DNA of 29,044 nt, taken from the IMG/VR virus record IMGVR_UViG_3300034175_000029, positions 1-29,044 of that record; one strand, written 5' to 3'. Every line of letters begins with the position of its first letter. Positions within the stretch are counted from its first letter, which is position 1. This stretch comes from a virus. The notes below the pieces were generated by a model. It was not told where the DNA came from, did no database searches, and saw nothing but the letters and a program-made list of their open reading frames with translations. Positions 12,417-20,688 of the stretch are shown here, in pieces. A program made the translations under genes and the position numbers.

Positions 12417-14342
12417 CATTGCTTCCTCCACGATGCGGGCGACCTTGGCCCCGTAGGCTTTGCGCATCTGGTTCAAGGCTAGTATCGCTACACCACTGAC
12501 TGGCTCAATGATTGCCGCCCCCACCGGCCCCGCCGCGTCCTGGAGTCGGTTCCCGCCGATGGCGTTCTGCATAGTGTTGGATCCAATGGCCTTGCCCCGG
12601 CTCTCGGTTTGGGCGTAACGCTCAAGGTCTCGGCGCACGTCATCCACCACCTGCCGCTGTTGCGAAGTCAGCAGCGTGTCGGCTCGTGCACGACGGAACT
12701 CGGTAGCCGACGCGGCCACGCGATCCAGGTCATCCGCCGCGCCTGCGAACTTGGCCGGCGACAGCTGTGGGACCTCGCCGATGGCTCGCATGTTCGGACC
12801 CTTGTCTAGCAGTGCCTCGCCGACGTTGACTTGGCCGATCTGCCGGCTGGCGCCCTTGTACTCGCGCAGGAACTTTCCCCAATCAGGGAAGGCCTGCCCC
12901 ATTTGGCGATCAAGCAGCATCTGGACGGTCATCAACTCCTTGCGCGCGAGCTTCGCGCCCGCCTTGCCGTCAACCATACCGGTCATCAGCTGCCCGAGGT
13001 ACTGGCGAAAATAGTGGGCGTCCTGCACCGTCTTGATGTTGGCGATCTCGCCTTGCAACTCGGAGAGCGCGCCTCGGACAGCAGGGGCTGCCTGATTCTT
13101 GACCAGCAGGCGGGCAACGCCATTCTGCAGCGGCGCCAGGTCTTGGATGCTTATGCTCCCAATTGGCCGCAGCGTCTGCCGTGCGGCCAAGTCGCGGGCG
13201 CTCTTGAGCGAGTCGGCGGCTGCCGCATTTGCCCCGCCAAACTCGCCCTCAATTGCCCGCACCCGAGCGGCGTTGTTGGCCTCACGGCGCAGCGTCAGCG
13301 GGTTGGCGAACTCGGGAGTATTGGCGAGGGTTCGCTGCAGCCCAGCCAAGCCCACGTCGCCTGTCGCCTCGGCCAGAGTGGGCAGCGAGCCAGGCACGAT
13401 TGTCTGCGCGTTGCGTGCGCCCTGCAGCAGCGCGTTCGGGTTGTCGGCGAAGGCATTCAGCACTTTGGCCGCTGCGCGGTTCTGTGAGTTCTGAGTAACA
13501 GCCGGCGCCAAGTTCGCCGCCCCTCTGGCTGCCGCGCCAAGCGCCTTGGGAACTGCTGCGCCAGCCGCGCCCGCGCCCAAGCCCAGCAACGCGTTGCTGC
13601 CCCGCTCCCCTTCGAACGCAACCGGCTGCAAAGCGCCTACGAGGCCGCCCTGCAAAGCATTGCCGCCTATGGTGCGTGGTAGCAGCATGCCGGCGGCGGC
13701 CGTGCCTCGCGCGGCTATGCCGGGGCCGACCAGCTGCCCCAGCGTGCCGATAACGTTGCCGGCCATACCCGCCGCGCTGTCTGTGATCGGCGCCTCGTCT
13801 ACACGGCGCTGCGCAGTCGCTTGCTGCAGTTGGACGGATTTTTGACGCAGTGGCTCGGCAACGTTGCGACCTACAAAATCGCGAGCGCCCTCTAACCCCA
13901 ACGCATTGAGTCCTATAGTGGCGTTCATCGCCGACATGGACGCCGAATCCACCGCAGCCTGCCCTATGCCGCGCACAGTGTCCGAACCCGACTTGAAAAG
14001 ACCAGCCAAATACTTGCTGTAAGCGCCCTGGCCCTCCAGCGGGTCCTCGGCGGCCAGCTTGTCGCGCTCGGCCTGCCACTGCTCCTCAGTCAAGGGCGGA
14101 GCGGGCGCGTCGGCGGTCGAATCCATGCGGCCACTCACGCCGCTGAAGTCGGGCCGCTCGGCCTGCACCGGCGCCATGTCCTGAATCGGCATGGGCGGTG
14201 CGGACGGCTGCTGCGGGGCCGTCTGCGCACCCTGCCGCATGGACTGGATGCGTCGGGCTATCGCCTTGGCAGCGGCAGTGTCGCCCGCAGCGTCGGCTTT
14301 CCGAAGCGCGCCGATCAGCTGCTGCTCGGAATAATCAGCCAT
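12279..14342 (-). CDS. Ejection protein, P22 gp16-like position, 687 aa
   Basis: A large alanine/glycine-rich virion protein. Residues 1-35 form a charged helix (SEQQLIGALRKADAAGDTAA), followed by a proline-rich linker. Residues 190-280 are glycine/alanine-rich and hydrophobic (AAGMAGNVIGTLGQLVGPGI, LLGLGAGAAGAAVPKALGAA), suited to insertion into membranes, and the C-terminal half is helical. In P22, gp16 is ejected with the DNA and helps it cross the inner membrane. The gene is the last of three ejection-type genes and starts in a TGATG overlap. Length is close to P22 gp16 (609 aa). The assignment rests on position and composition rather than clear sequence similarity. Its last 138 bases overlap the antisense membrane gene. 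Confidence 0.7.
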   Translation of the reverse strand: MADYSEQQLIGALRKADAAGDTAAAKAIARRIQSMRQGAQTAPQQPSAPPMPIQDMAPVQAERPDFSGVSGRMDSTADAPAPPLTEEQWQAERDKLAAEDPLEGQGAYSKYLAGLFKSGSDTVRGIGQAAVDSASMSAMNATIGLNALGLEGARDFVGRNVAEPLRQKSVQLQQATAQRRVDEAPITDSAAGMAGNVIGTLGQLVGPGIAARGTAAAGMLLPRTIGGNALQGGLVGALQPVAFEGERGSNALLGLGAGAAGAAVPKALGAAARGAANLAPAVTQNSQNRAAAKVLNAFADNPNALLQGARNAQTIVPGSLPTLAEATGDVGLAGLQRTLANTPEFANPLTLRREANNAARVRAIEGEFGGANAAAADSLKSARDLAARQTLRPIGSISIQDLAPLQNGVARLLVKNQAAPAVRGALSELQGEIANIKTVQDAHYFRQYLGQLMTGMVDGKAGAKLARKELMTVQMLLDRQMGQAFPDWGKFLREYKGASRQIGQVNVGEALLDKGPNMRAIGEVPQLSPAKFAGAADDLDRVAASATEFRRARADTLLTSQQRQVVDDVRRDLERYAQTESRGKAIGSNTMQNAIGGNRLQDAAGPVGAAIIEPVSGVAILALNQMRKAYGAKVARIVEEAMLDPARAAEILATVPAGQRTEVVRAAARLIPGISGTAGGSTPAFTE

Positions 14343-16048
14343 CAGAGGTACTTCCCGATAAGCGCTTCGTCATCATCGGATGCGCTGGCTGGAGCCTGGG
14401 TCCTGCTTTGAGCGCCACCACCACCCTGCGCGCCACCACCCTCTGGCGCAGCCCTGCCTGCCGCGATTCGGGCAGCCTGAAGCACGTTTTCAAGGCGCGT
14501 CTTCTTGGCGCTGATCGTGCCCTCAGTGTCGCCGATCTGCGGGACATATGCCTTCCGATAACCTTCGATCTGCTCGCGGGTGTAAGCAGCGCCAGTGCCA
14601 AGGGTTAGAGCTGCGTCCAGAATGTCCAGCTGTGCGGCTTCCACCTGCTGGCGACCGCTTGAGCTGACGGCGTTTCGCGCCACATCGCCCACGAGCGGGA
14701 GAGAACCAGCAATACTAGCTACAACGGATGGGGAGGCCGCGCTAGGGTCGGCCTTCACGGCAGCCTCCAACTGACTGAGCGAACCATCCATTCGCTTTAG
14801 CAGCGTCGCCGCCTTGCGCTCGCCCTCAGTCGGCGCCTTGCCTGCGCCGGGGTTGGAGATACTGCGCTGCTCTTGGCGTGCGGCACGAGCGGCGGCTTCC
14901 TCGGCACGGCGGTTGGCGTCTTGTGCCAGCCGAAGCCTCTCCTGCTCGATCTCGCTTGGCTGCTTAGACGGGGCCATGACTCGCCCGCTTGCCGACGCCT
15001 GCGGATTGTTGAACCTATCGGCTACTCCTGGCCCTGCGTTGTACGCGGCCAATGCCAAGTCTGGCCGACCTGGGTAACGCTTGAGCATGGCCGTCAGGTA
15101 GTCGCGGCCGAACCGCACATTCTCCTCGGGGCTATCATCGCGCAATGGCGGAACACCAAAGCCAGGGTCTTTGCCCGTAGCCGGCATAACCTGGGTCAAG
15201 CCGCGCGCGCCCTTGGGCGACACGGCGTTGGGGTTGCCGCCGCTTTCTTGTTTGATGAGGTGCGGCAGCAATTGCTCAGCCAGCTGTTCCGGCGACGCGC
15301 TCAGGTCAAGCTGTCCTGCATTCCCGAGGATGTTGCGGACGTAATCGTTAGTCTCCTTGATGCCGAACCCGCCTTGTCCGCCCATCACCCCCTGAGCAGC
15401 GGGAGCCTCGCCACCGTAGTTAAGCGGCGCGGCCTCCCCGGTCTGCGGGGTGAATACCGCCATGCCGTCTGCTGTGTTGAGCGTCTTGGGCTGCCACCCG
15501 GCTTGCCTGCGGGCAATGTCCATCTTGTATAGCTCGGGGTTGCTTTGCAGCAACTGAAGCTCGCGGATGGCAGCGGGCGTGTTGTCAGCGGCATCACCGC
15601 CCGCCCCTGCCACCCTCACGCCGAATCCGGCCCAGCCGTCATCGAACGAATCGTCCCAATTCTCCGGGAGCTGCTTGCCGACCTCTCTCTCCACAAATGG
15701 ACGCGCTTCTCGCCAAGTCGCGTTCAACCGCTGCATATCGCGCGGGTCTCCGCTCGCTCGCGCCTTGGCCCTGATCGGCTCAATGTAGTCGTACATGTTC
15801 TTCAGCTTCTGAAGGCGCGCATCGCCGAACTTCTGGTACTCCGCGGCCTTGGTCGAATTAATGGCCGCCGCTTGATCCAGCGCTTCGGCATCGCCTGCGA
15901 TGACCTGCGGCGCGAGGCCGCGCAGCAGTGCGTTGTCGGCGCGCGTCTCTTTGATCTCGCGCTGCTGCTGGCCGGATTGGATGCCGTCCTGCAGCGCGGC
16001 AAACATATTTGGCTGCCGAAGCGCCGCGTTCATGTCGTAGATGCTCAT
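14342..16048 (-). CDS. Ejection protein with lytic transglycosylase domain, 568 aa
   Basis: The ATG at 16048 overlaps the preceding stop (ATGA); a longer reading would run through the previous gene in another frame. Residues 260-345 form an SLT-type transglycosylase domain: IKQESGGNPNAVSPKGARGL with the catalytic Glu268, GLTQVMPATG (283-292) and LALAAYNAGPGVADRF (331-346). This enzyme cuts peptidoglycan so that DNA can cross the wall. The flanks are helical: an N-terminal region (1-135) with a DALL-like repeat pattern and a C-terminal region rich in E/R/A. It occupies the place of P22 gp20, which lacks such a domain as far as I know, so the phage has moved the muralytic activity into an ejection protein. 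Confidence 0.85.
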   Translation of the reverse strand: MSIYDMNAALRQPNMFAALQDGIQSGQQQREIKETRADNALLRGLAPQVIAGDAEALDQAAAINSTKAAEYQKFGDARLQKLKNMYDYIEPIRAKARASGDPRDMQRLNATWREARPFVEREVGKQLPENWDDSFDDGWAGFGVRVAGAGGDAADNTPAAIRELQLLQSNPELYKMDIARRQAGWQPKTLNTADGMAVFTPQTGEAAPLNYGGEAPAAQGVMGGQGGFGIKETNDYVRNILGNAGQLDLSASPEQLAEQLLPHLIKQESGGNPNAVSPKGARGLTQVMPATGKDPGFGVPPLRDDSPEENVRFGRDYLTAMLKRYPGRPDLALAAYNAGPGVADRFNNPQASASGRVMAPSKQPSEIEQERLRLAQDANRRAEEAAARAARQEQRSISNPGAGKAPTEGERKAATLLKRMDGSLSQLEAAVKADPSAASPSVVASIAGSLPLVGDVARNAVSSSGRQQVEAAQLDILDAALTLGTGAAYTREQIEGYRKAYVPQIGDTEGTISAKKTRLENVLQAARIAAGRAAPEGGGAQGGGGAQSRTQAPASASDDDEALIGKYL

Positions 16049-16647
16049 CGGCCGCGGCTCCCCCAGTAATTGCCAAATGCCCCGACTGCGCCCTGCAGCG
16101 CCCCGTTCCATGCGTTGCCTTGCGCGGCATAGCTGGATGCGCGCGCCTGGCCGGTGTTGGCGTAGTTGTTGCCGATGTTCTGCGCCACATTGGCGCCGAG
16201 CTGGCCCAGGCCTTGCGCCACCTGCCCGCCGGTGTTGGACATGCCGGCCAGCTTGGACCAGTAGTTGCCGGCGTATTGCGTCGCCAGGCCCTGCCCGAGC
16301 GCGATGCGGTCTGCGTCGGCGCCACCGGAACCGAACGAGCCGTTCGCCGCCGCGCCGCGATTGAGGCCCTTGAAGCCCTGATCGACCGCGAAGGCGTAGT
16401 CGGGGCTGTTCTGGAACCCGGACCAATCCCCGGCTAGGAAGGCGTTCTGCTGGGTCAGCGCATTGGTGCCTGCATCCATCCACGGCTTCTGATCCGATCG
16501 GGTCAGGTCGAACTGTCGGCGCTGCTCGGCCGTGCTCTGCGCGTTGCCGCGCTCTTGCGCGTCGGCCCCCTTTTTGGCGGCGCGATTCTGCATCACCCCG
16601 CCAATAACGGCCGAGCCCAGGCCTACACCCAGTGCAATGAAGGTCAT
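16045..16647 (-). CDS. Ejection (DNA transfer) protein, P22 gp7-like position, 200 aa
   Basis: Starts and ends in ATGA overlaps. Residues 2-20 (TFIALGVGLGSAVIGGVMQN) are a glycine-rich hydrophobic helix, and the rest is rich in Gln, Asn, Gly and Ala (GNAQSTAEQRRQFDLTRSDQ, QGLGQLGANVAQNIGNNYAN), ending in FGNYWGSRGR. This composition is usual for small podovirus ejection proteins such as P22 gp7. It probably sits inside the capsid and is injected with the DNA to help build a channel. The order small-medium-large of three successive genes matches the P22 7-20-16 set. Confidence 0.7.
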   Translation of the reverse strand: MTFIALGVGLGSAVIGGVMQNRAAKKGADAQERGNAQSTAEQRRQFDLTRSDQKPWMDAGTNALTQQNAFLAGDWSGFQNSPDYAFAVDQGFKGLNRGAAANGSFGSGGADADRIALGQGLATQYAGNYWSKLAGMSNTGGQVAQGLGQLGANVAQNIGNNYANTGQARASSYAAQGNAWNGALQGAVGAFGNYWGSRGR

Positions 16648-17087
16648 GACATTTTCTCCAGCAATTCGGTTTCAGGGTCGATGATGTCGCGCTCGATCAT
16701 TTCGGGGTCCGTGTGCTCGGTGGCGTGAAAGGTGACCCACTCGACATCGGCGAGGGCGTGGATGACACGTTTCGTGCCCGCCTTCGTCGTCAGCAATGCC
16801 GGTGCGGTGATTCGCGTCTTGGCCCCGCCGGGCTCCCATACGTCCACCACGCCGCGCATTAGCACGCCAAAGTGGTTGGTCCGGTGAAGTTTGCCGATGA
16901 CCAGATCGCCGGCCCGCATGTGCATTAGCCGGCGGTAGAGGCCGTCAGCGAACGCATGCTCCACCGGGATGTCGATCAGCGGCAGATCGGAGGCCAGGAC
17001 CGCTATCTGCAGCGCCTGGATAGCCTCAAGCGAGGCCACCGCTGCCGGCAGCGTCTGGATCTCGCCAATAGTCACCACGCAGTTCAC
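16644..17087 (-). CDS. Cupin-like virion-region protein, 147 aa
   Basis: The start is uncertain. GTG 17087 gives MNCVVTIGEIQTLPAAVASL, which looks natural; an in-frame ATG at 17132 would add 15 residues rich in arginine. The core (residues 50-125) is beta-rich: HMRAGDLVIGKLHRTNHFGV, VDVWEPGGAKTRITAPALLT, then TKRVIHALADVEWVTFHATE. The pattern of a G-D turn, two histidines and a final 'W-x-TFH' strand fits a cupin-type jelly roll. Cupins can be enzymes or structural plugs. It lies between gp10-like and the ejection genes, where P22 encodes the tail needle gp26, so it may be a tail-closing part. That is inference. It could also be an assembly factor. Confidence 0.65.
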   Translation of the reverse strand: MNCVVTIGEIQTLPAAVASLEAIQALQIAVLASDLPLIDIPVEHAFADGLYRRLMHMRAGDLVIGKLHRTNHFGVLMRGVVDVWEPGGAKTRITAPALLTTKAGTKRVIHALADVEWVTFHATEHTDPEMIERDIIDPETELLEKMS

Positions 17088-17091
17088 TTGA

Positions 17092-17145
17092 TCACCGCCA
17101 CGGCGCCGAGGAAGTCGCGCCGCCATTGGCATACACCAGATTCAT
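17092..17145 (-). CDS. Possible 17-codon leader ORF before the cupin-like gene
   Basis: ATG 17145 sits in an ATGA overlap with the stop of the gp10-like gene and encodes MNLVYANGGATSSAPWR before a stop at 17092. The cupin-like gene's GTG lies five bases further, so ribosomes could end here and restart. GGAGG (17157-17161) at good spacing supports initiation. It is in a different frame from the cupin-like gene. It may be a real micro-peptide, a translational coupler, or the remains of a longer gene. Confidence 0.35.
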   Translation of the reverse strand: MNLVYANGGATSSAPWR

Positions 17146-18545
17146 TGCTGTACCTCCGCCATCCAGGATGCGGCCAGCAAGTCGCGCTTGCCGGGGCTGC
17201 TGACTTCGATCTCCCACGTGCGGGTCTGGGTGCGGCCCATGCGGCGCTCCTCAACACGTGTGCCGTACTGCCCGCGCGCGCCCAGCGAGGCGATGCGGGC
17301 ATTGCTCCAGTTGTGGCCGCCGTCATCGGAGTACCGGATGCTGGTGAAGTGGTCGGACTGCCCGGTAGGCGCGCGGCCCACGTCGAACACCAGCTTCAGC
17401 CCGGCCACGTGGATGTGGTTGCCCTCAGCGTGAACCACGGGCGAACGCAGGCGCGACACCAGCGGGTTGCCGTCTTCGGTCATCGTTGCGCTGTCCAGCC
17501 GGTACAGCCTGCCGTTGGCGAAGTCGCCGCCGATCCACCGGCCGCGCGAATTGGTCAGGGTATTGAGCCGCCAGCGATTGAGCCCGTAGCTGCCCCGCCG
17601 GTGCCACTTGTCTGTCCAGGCGTCATAGCCGAATGTCTCGCCGTCGGGGAAGGTGAAGTACACGACTTTGTGTTTGCCCTCCTCCCACACTGTGCAGAAC
17701 GCGGCCGCCAGGTTGCGCGCGCTCATGGCCTGGGCGATCGGGCCGGTGCTGATGATCTGCGGCGAGGAGCCTGCCAGCCGGTAGGCCAGGCCATCGTTGC
17801 CCAGCCAGTAGACCGTATTGTCCATCCGGGCCGCGGCGAACGTGCCCGCGCAGCCCACATCGGTCTCGGTGCCGTTGCTGTTCTGAAACGTGCCGGTGGT
17901 GGCGCCGGTGTTGCGGAAGAACTGACCGGTGCGCCCACCCAGCACGAACACCTCGCGGTTGCTGACGATCGAGGTCACCAGCTGGTCGGGCTGCGCCTCG
18001 GCGTCGTATCGGTCCAGCGTGTTCCACTCGCGCGCCTGGCGCAGCTCGCTGTGCGCCCAAAAGCGGCCCTGCGGCTCCACGCCGCCGATATACCCATCGA
18101 TGAACTGCGCGTTCTTGAGTCCGGGGAAGCCGGGGTCGGTGATCTGCCCGTAGACACCGGTGCGCGTGTCGTAGACATAGCCGCTCTGCCCGTTGGCGAT
18201 CAGCACCTCGTAGCCATTGCTGACCTGGTTGTGTGCCATCGAGACGCGACCGGTGCCCGGAACCAAACCCAGCTGAGTCGCGGTCCCATTCGGTGCGACG
18301 GAGAACAGCTTGTCTCCGGACACCGCCAGCAGCAGGCCCTCCACGTCATGCGTGCCGCGTACTGGCGCATTGGTGCCCAGGTTGGCGTACTCCACCAGCC
18401 CAGGCGGGCTGGCCAGCTTCCATTGCGAACGCGTGCCGGGGCGCTCGGCGGGGACAGGCAGCCAGTTCAGCACGTCCTGCGATGACCACGGCAGCGCGTC
18501 GTCTGCGTAGGCTTCGCCGATGATGGGGAGCGGCTGCCAGCTCAT
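17142..18545 (-). CDS. Tail accessory / packaged-DNA stabilisation protein, P22 gp10-like
   Basis: ATG 18545 overlaps the stop of the gp4-like gene (ATGA). The 467-aa product matches P22 gp10 (472 aa) in length, position and architecture: a start MSWQPLPIIGEAYADDALPW, blade-like beta repeats (for instance TQLGLVPGTGRVSMAHNQVS, FVLGGRTGQFFRNTGATTGT, TVYWLGNDGLAYRLAGSS, KHKVVYFTFPDGETFGYDAW) and a C-terminal beta domain ending WMAEVQQ. In P22 six copies of gp10 bind below gp4 and close the portal after packaging, and they form the seat for tail proteins. The run of 'G..YRL' and 'YD.WTDKW' units fits a beta-propeller-like fold. Confidence 0.9.
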   Translation of the reverse strand: MSWQPLPIIGEAYADDALPWSSQDVLNWLPVPAERPGTRSQWKLASPPGLVEYANLGTNAPVRGTHDVEGLLLAVSGDKLFSVAPNGTATQLGLVPGTGRVSMAHNQVSNGYEVLIANGQSGYVYDTRTGVYGQITDPGFPGLKNAQFIDGYIGGVEPQGRFWAHSELRQAREWNTLDRYDAEAQPDQLVTSIVSNREVFVLGGRTGQFFRNTGATTGTFQNSNGTETDVGCAGTFAAARMDNTVYWLGNDGLAYRLAGSSPQIISTGPIAQAMSARNLAAAFCTVWEEGKHKVVYFTFPDGETFGYDAWTDKWHRRGSYGLNRWRLNTLTNSRGRWIGGDFANGRLYRLDSATMTEDGNPLVSRLRSPVVHAEGNHIHVAGLKLVFDVGRAPTGQSDHFTSIRYSDDGGHNWSNARIASLGARGQYGTRVEERRMGRTQTRTWEIEVSSPGKRDLLAASWMAEVQQ

Positions 18546-18934
18546 CGATAGCTGTCCGTGCGCACGTCGTAGCAATTCCCTTCCCGGTCCCACGTGAGCG
18601 GCATTTCCACCATGCGGTCGCGCCTGAGCGCCGATAGGCCTTGCTCGGCCAGCAGGAACACATCAGGGCCGGGATTGGCGCGGTAGCGCGCCCGCAGCCG
18701 CACGGCGAGGTTGTAGCCGATGGCTTCCTCGGCCTCGGGCGGCGCTGGCAGCGGATCGGTGCCCGCTTCGACAGGCGACCAGCCCAGTTCCATGCCGTTG
18801 GCGCTCCAGCGCGCCATCATAGTGTTGAGCGCGCGGATCGAATCGCGCATGTCCAGTGCGTTGATAGGCTGGTCGGCGTCGATCACGCCAAGGTGACCCA
18901 GCGCATCGCGAACAACATCCTCAACTTGCGACAT
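18542..18934 (-). CDS. Tail accessory / head-completion protein, P22 gp4-like
   Basis: I start at ATG 18934, with GGAG six bases ahead; a TTG four codons upstream is in frame but overlaps that site. The 130-aa product is mostly helical: SQVEDVVRDALGHLGVIDAD, then ALDMRDSIRALNTMMARWSA, then AEEAIGYNLAVRLRARYRAN. This is the pattern of P22 gp4-type head-tail adaptors (gp4 is 166 aa, so this is a shorter form). Twelve copies bind the portal ring and start tail assembly. It directly precedes the gp10-like gene, as in P22. The extra C-terminal part of P22 gp4, which has been linked to muramidase activity, seems shortened here. Confidence 0.85.
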   Translation of the reverse strand: MSQVEDVVRDALGHLGVIDADQPINALDMRDSIRALNTMMARWSANGMELGWSPVEAGTDPLPAPPEAEEAIGYNLAVRLRARYRANPGPDVFLLAEQGLSALRRDRMVEMPLTWDREGNCYDVRTDSYR

Positions 18935-18951
18935 GCGTGACTCCAAATAGA

Positions 18952-19004
18952 GAGGGTCGACGATTGCGTCGACCCTCGAGGTGAATCACTCGCTTTTGGC
19001 GAGT
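18952..19004 (-). terminator. Two tandem hairpins between head and tail modules
   Basis: A perfect 10-bp inverted repeat GAGGGTCGAC (18952-18961) / GTCGACCCTC (18968-18977) encloses six bases. Right beside it ACTCGC (18988-18993) / GCGAGT (18999-19004) forms a second stem touching the stop codon of the upstream gene. On the - strand the 10-bp stem is followed by TCTATTT rather than a full T run, so this is either a weak terminator or an RNA-processing and stability element. Confidence 0.5.
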
Positions 19005-19246
19005 TACTTCTTGGCAGGCTTGGCGGCCTGCTTGGCGTTGGCTTCGTTCTTGGCCTGGATGAGCGCGGCTGCAGCGTCCTGCTGCTCCAAGTCATCCTCG
19101 TGGTTCCATTCGGTCCCATTGGACTTCGGGAACTCCGGCTGTTTCCAGCCATTGGCCTGGGCGGCCTCCACGTCCTCGGCTGCGAACAGCTTCGGACCGC
19201 CTTCGCCCTCCTTGTGGAGGTAGAGCGCGTGCTTCTTGTGGGTCAT
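19004..19246 (-). CDS. Hypothetical late protein, 80 aa
   Basis: AAGG eight bases before the ATG. The protein has two parts: residues 1-45 (ALYLHKEGEGGPKLFAAEDV, then AQANGWKQPEFP) and a charged, alanine/lysine-rich tail (AAAALIQAKNEANAKQAAKP) that is helical. Its location between the coat and gp4-like genes suggests a minor head component or a factor for head-to-tail joining. I do not recognise a family. It ends inside the first of two hairpins. Confidence 0.65.
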   Translation of the reverse strand: MTHKKHALYLHKEGEGGPKLFAAEDVEAAQANGWKQPEFPKSNGTEWNHEDDLEQQDAAAALIQAKNEANAKQAAKPAKK

Positions 19247-19257
19247 GTTGAAAGCCT

Positions 19258-19452
19258 TCAGGTCAATCTGGTCAGGCCGAGTGCCGCAAGCGCGGCCGCG
19301 ATCTGAGCAGTCGTGGCGCCGGTGGCGACCACCGGGCGGGTGATCGGTGCGGTGCCGTAGAAGCCGACCTTGGAATCGGCATTACGGCCCACGAGCGTGC
19401 CGTCGGACGTTTCTTGCGCGGCGGCGGCTTGGGTGTCAGTAGCAAGTGGCAT
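19258..19452 (-). CDS. Small head-associated protein, 64 aa
   Basis: A short protein with DSKVGFYGTAPITRPVVATG (about residues 27-46) followed by ATTAQIAAALAALGLTRLT. The 'K-x-GF-YG-x-x-P-x-x-(K/R)P' signature and a C-terminal helix 'AALAALGL' occur in many small phage proteins encoded beside coat genes, often labelled head fibre or decoration proteins. The gene lies 30 bases after the coat gene, with GGAG upstream, and probably contributes to the virion surface. The exact role is not proven. Confidence 0.7.
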   Translation of the reverse strand: MPLATDTQAAAAQETSDGTLVGRNADSKVGFYGTAPITRPVVATGATTAQIAAALAALGLTRLT

Positions 19453-19482
19453 GGTGATGGTCTCCGAATTAAAGAAATGGGA

Positions 19483-20670
19483 TTAAAGGAATGCGCCCAG
19501 GCTGTTCGCCACGACCACGCCGAACTCTGGGCGCAGGACCGCCGAGCCCCACAGCACGTCAATACGATTCAGGAACTGATCATTGATCGTGTCGTAGTCG
19601 CGGATCATGCGAAGGCTGAGGCCGTCGAACACCATCCGAGAGGCGTCTTTGTTGTCCGGCAGCGGGAGGTCAACGGTAGCGAAGGTGAGGAAATCCTTGG
19701 CGAACGCCAGGTTCACACCGTTCAGAAAGGAGTCGCCCAGGATGTTGACAGCGGAGTTATCCGCCGGCAATGCCGTGACGTTCTGCTCCGGCCCGGTCAA
19801 GGTCAAGGCAGGGCTGATCTGGAGGTTGCCCGCGCCGCCGGCGTAGTTCGCAGTGACCACGAACGTGGCCAGTTCACCGGTGGACACTTTGGTTGCGCCG
19901 TTGACCTTGAACACGTTGACGAAGCTGATGTGCTGGCCCGCCAAGATCGTGCCGGTGCCGCCGTCGATGGCAATGCTGGTGCCATTGACGCCCACGCCGT
20001 TGATCAAGTACCCCGAGGTCGCCGTACCGATCGCCTGGGTGGGCAGATTGGTCGTCTCGAACCAGTCGAAGCCTGCCGCGCGAGCCATCAGGCCATCTTC
20101 ATACTGCGCTGCCAAGCGATCCTGTGCGTTGAAGAAGCCCTTCAGCTGATCTACGACTTGCACCGTACCGCTGGTGTTGGTCATCATGAATCGCTTGGTG
20201 GGGGCCAGATTGTCGGTGAGCTGCTTGTTGGCCAGTAAGGCATACTTTAAGCTCAGATAGCCCTCGACGCTGGGCACGAAGCCGGACGCGAACGGCAGGG
20301 CGCGCTGCAGCACTGCCATCTCAATGCCCGACGCCATGTCGGCAATGCGCTGCTCCAGATAGCGCTCGCGGAAGTCGTCGATCTTCAGCGCCATGTCGGA
20401 GCTGTTCCAGACGAGATCCACGCCGGTCTGGTCGCTGATGGTGAGCGGCGTAGTCCGATCGTTCATGTCGCCCGCGTCCATGATACGACCCTGACGGACC
20501 TTGCCGCGGGTCGGCACGCGGATGTTGACGGTATCGCCCTTCTTTGCGCCGTTGATGGCGAAGTCGTCCTTGTACTCCATGTTGATCTTCTTCAGGAAGG
20601 TCAACTTCTGGCGTAGCACCGTGAGGATTTCACGGGTGATTTGGGTAGTGGTGAGAAAGGTGTTTGCCAC
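19483..20670 (-). CDS. Major capsid (coat) protein, P22 gp5-like
   Basis: The GTG start at 20670 is preceded by GAGG. The 395-aa product begins MANTFLTTTQITREILTVLR and has the P22 coat pattern: an N-terminal helix, then KKGDTVNIRVPTRGKVRQGR, TTPLTISDQTGVDLVWNSSD and MALKIDDFRERYLEQRIADM. An insertion-type region (about residues 220-300) contains glycine-rich strands (GYLINGVGVNGTSIAIDGGT). P22 gp5 has 430 residues, so this is a slightly shorter form of the HK97-fold coat. It sits directly after scaffold, as in P22. The C-terminal LRPEFGVVVANSLGAFL is consistent with the family. It forms the icosahedral shell. Confidence 0.94.
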   Translation of the reverse strand: MANTFLTTTQITREILTVLRQKLTFLKKINMEYKDDFAINGAKKGDTVNIRVPTRGKVRQGRIMDAGDMNDRTTPLTISDQTGVDLVWNSSDMALKIDDFRERYLEQRIADMASGIEMAVLQRALPFASGFVPSVEGYLSLKYALLANKQLTDNLAPTKRFMMTNTSGTVQVVDQLKGFFNAQDRLAAQYEDGLMARAAGFDWFETTNLPTQAIGTATSGYLINGVGVNGTSIAIDGGTGTILAGQHISFVNVFKVNGATKVSTGELATFVVTANYAGGAGNLQISPALTLTGPEQNVTALPADNSAVNILGDSFLNGVNLAFAKDFLTFATVDLPLPDNKDASRMVFDGLSLRMIRDYDTINDQFLNRIDVLWGSAVLRPEFGVVVANSLGAFL

Positions 20671-20688
20671 TTGAGTGTCCTCGAAGGA

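Noticed and set aside
17087-17145. Programmed frameshift joining the 17-codon ORF to the cupin-like gene
   Set aside because: No slippery heptamer or downstream stem seen, and the second gene has its own GTG close by.
16956-18485. 509-codon + strand open frame opposite the gp10-like gene
   Set aside because: Composition is histidine/arginine/valine-rich without motifs, while the - strand product matches P22 gp10 in length and position.
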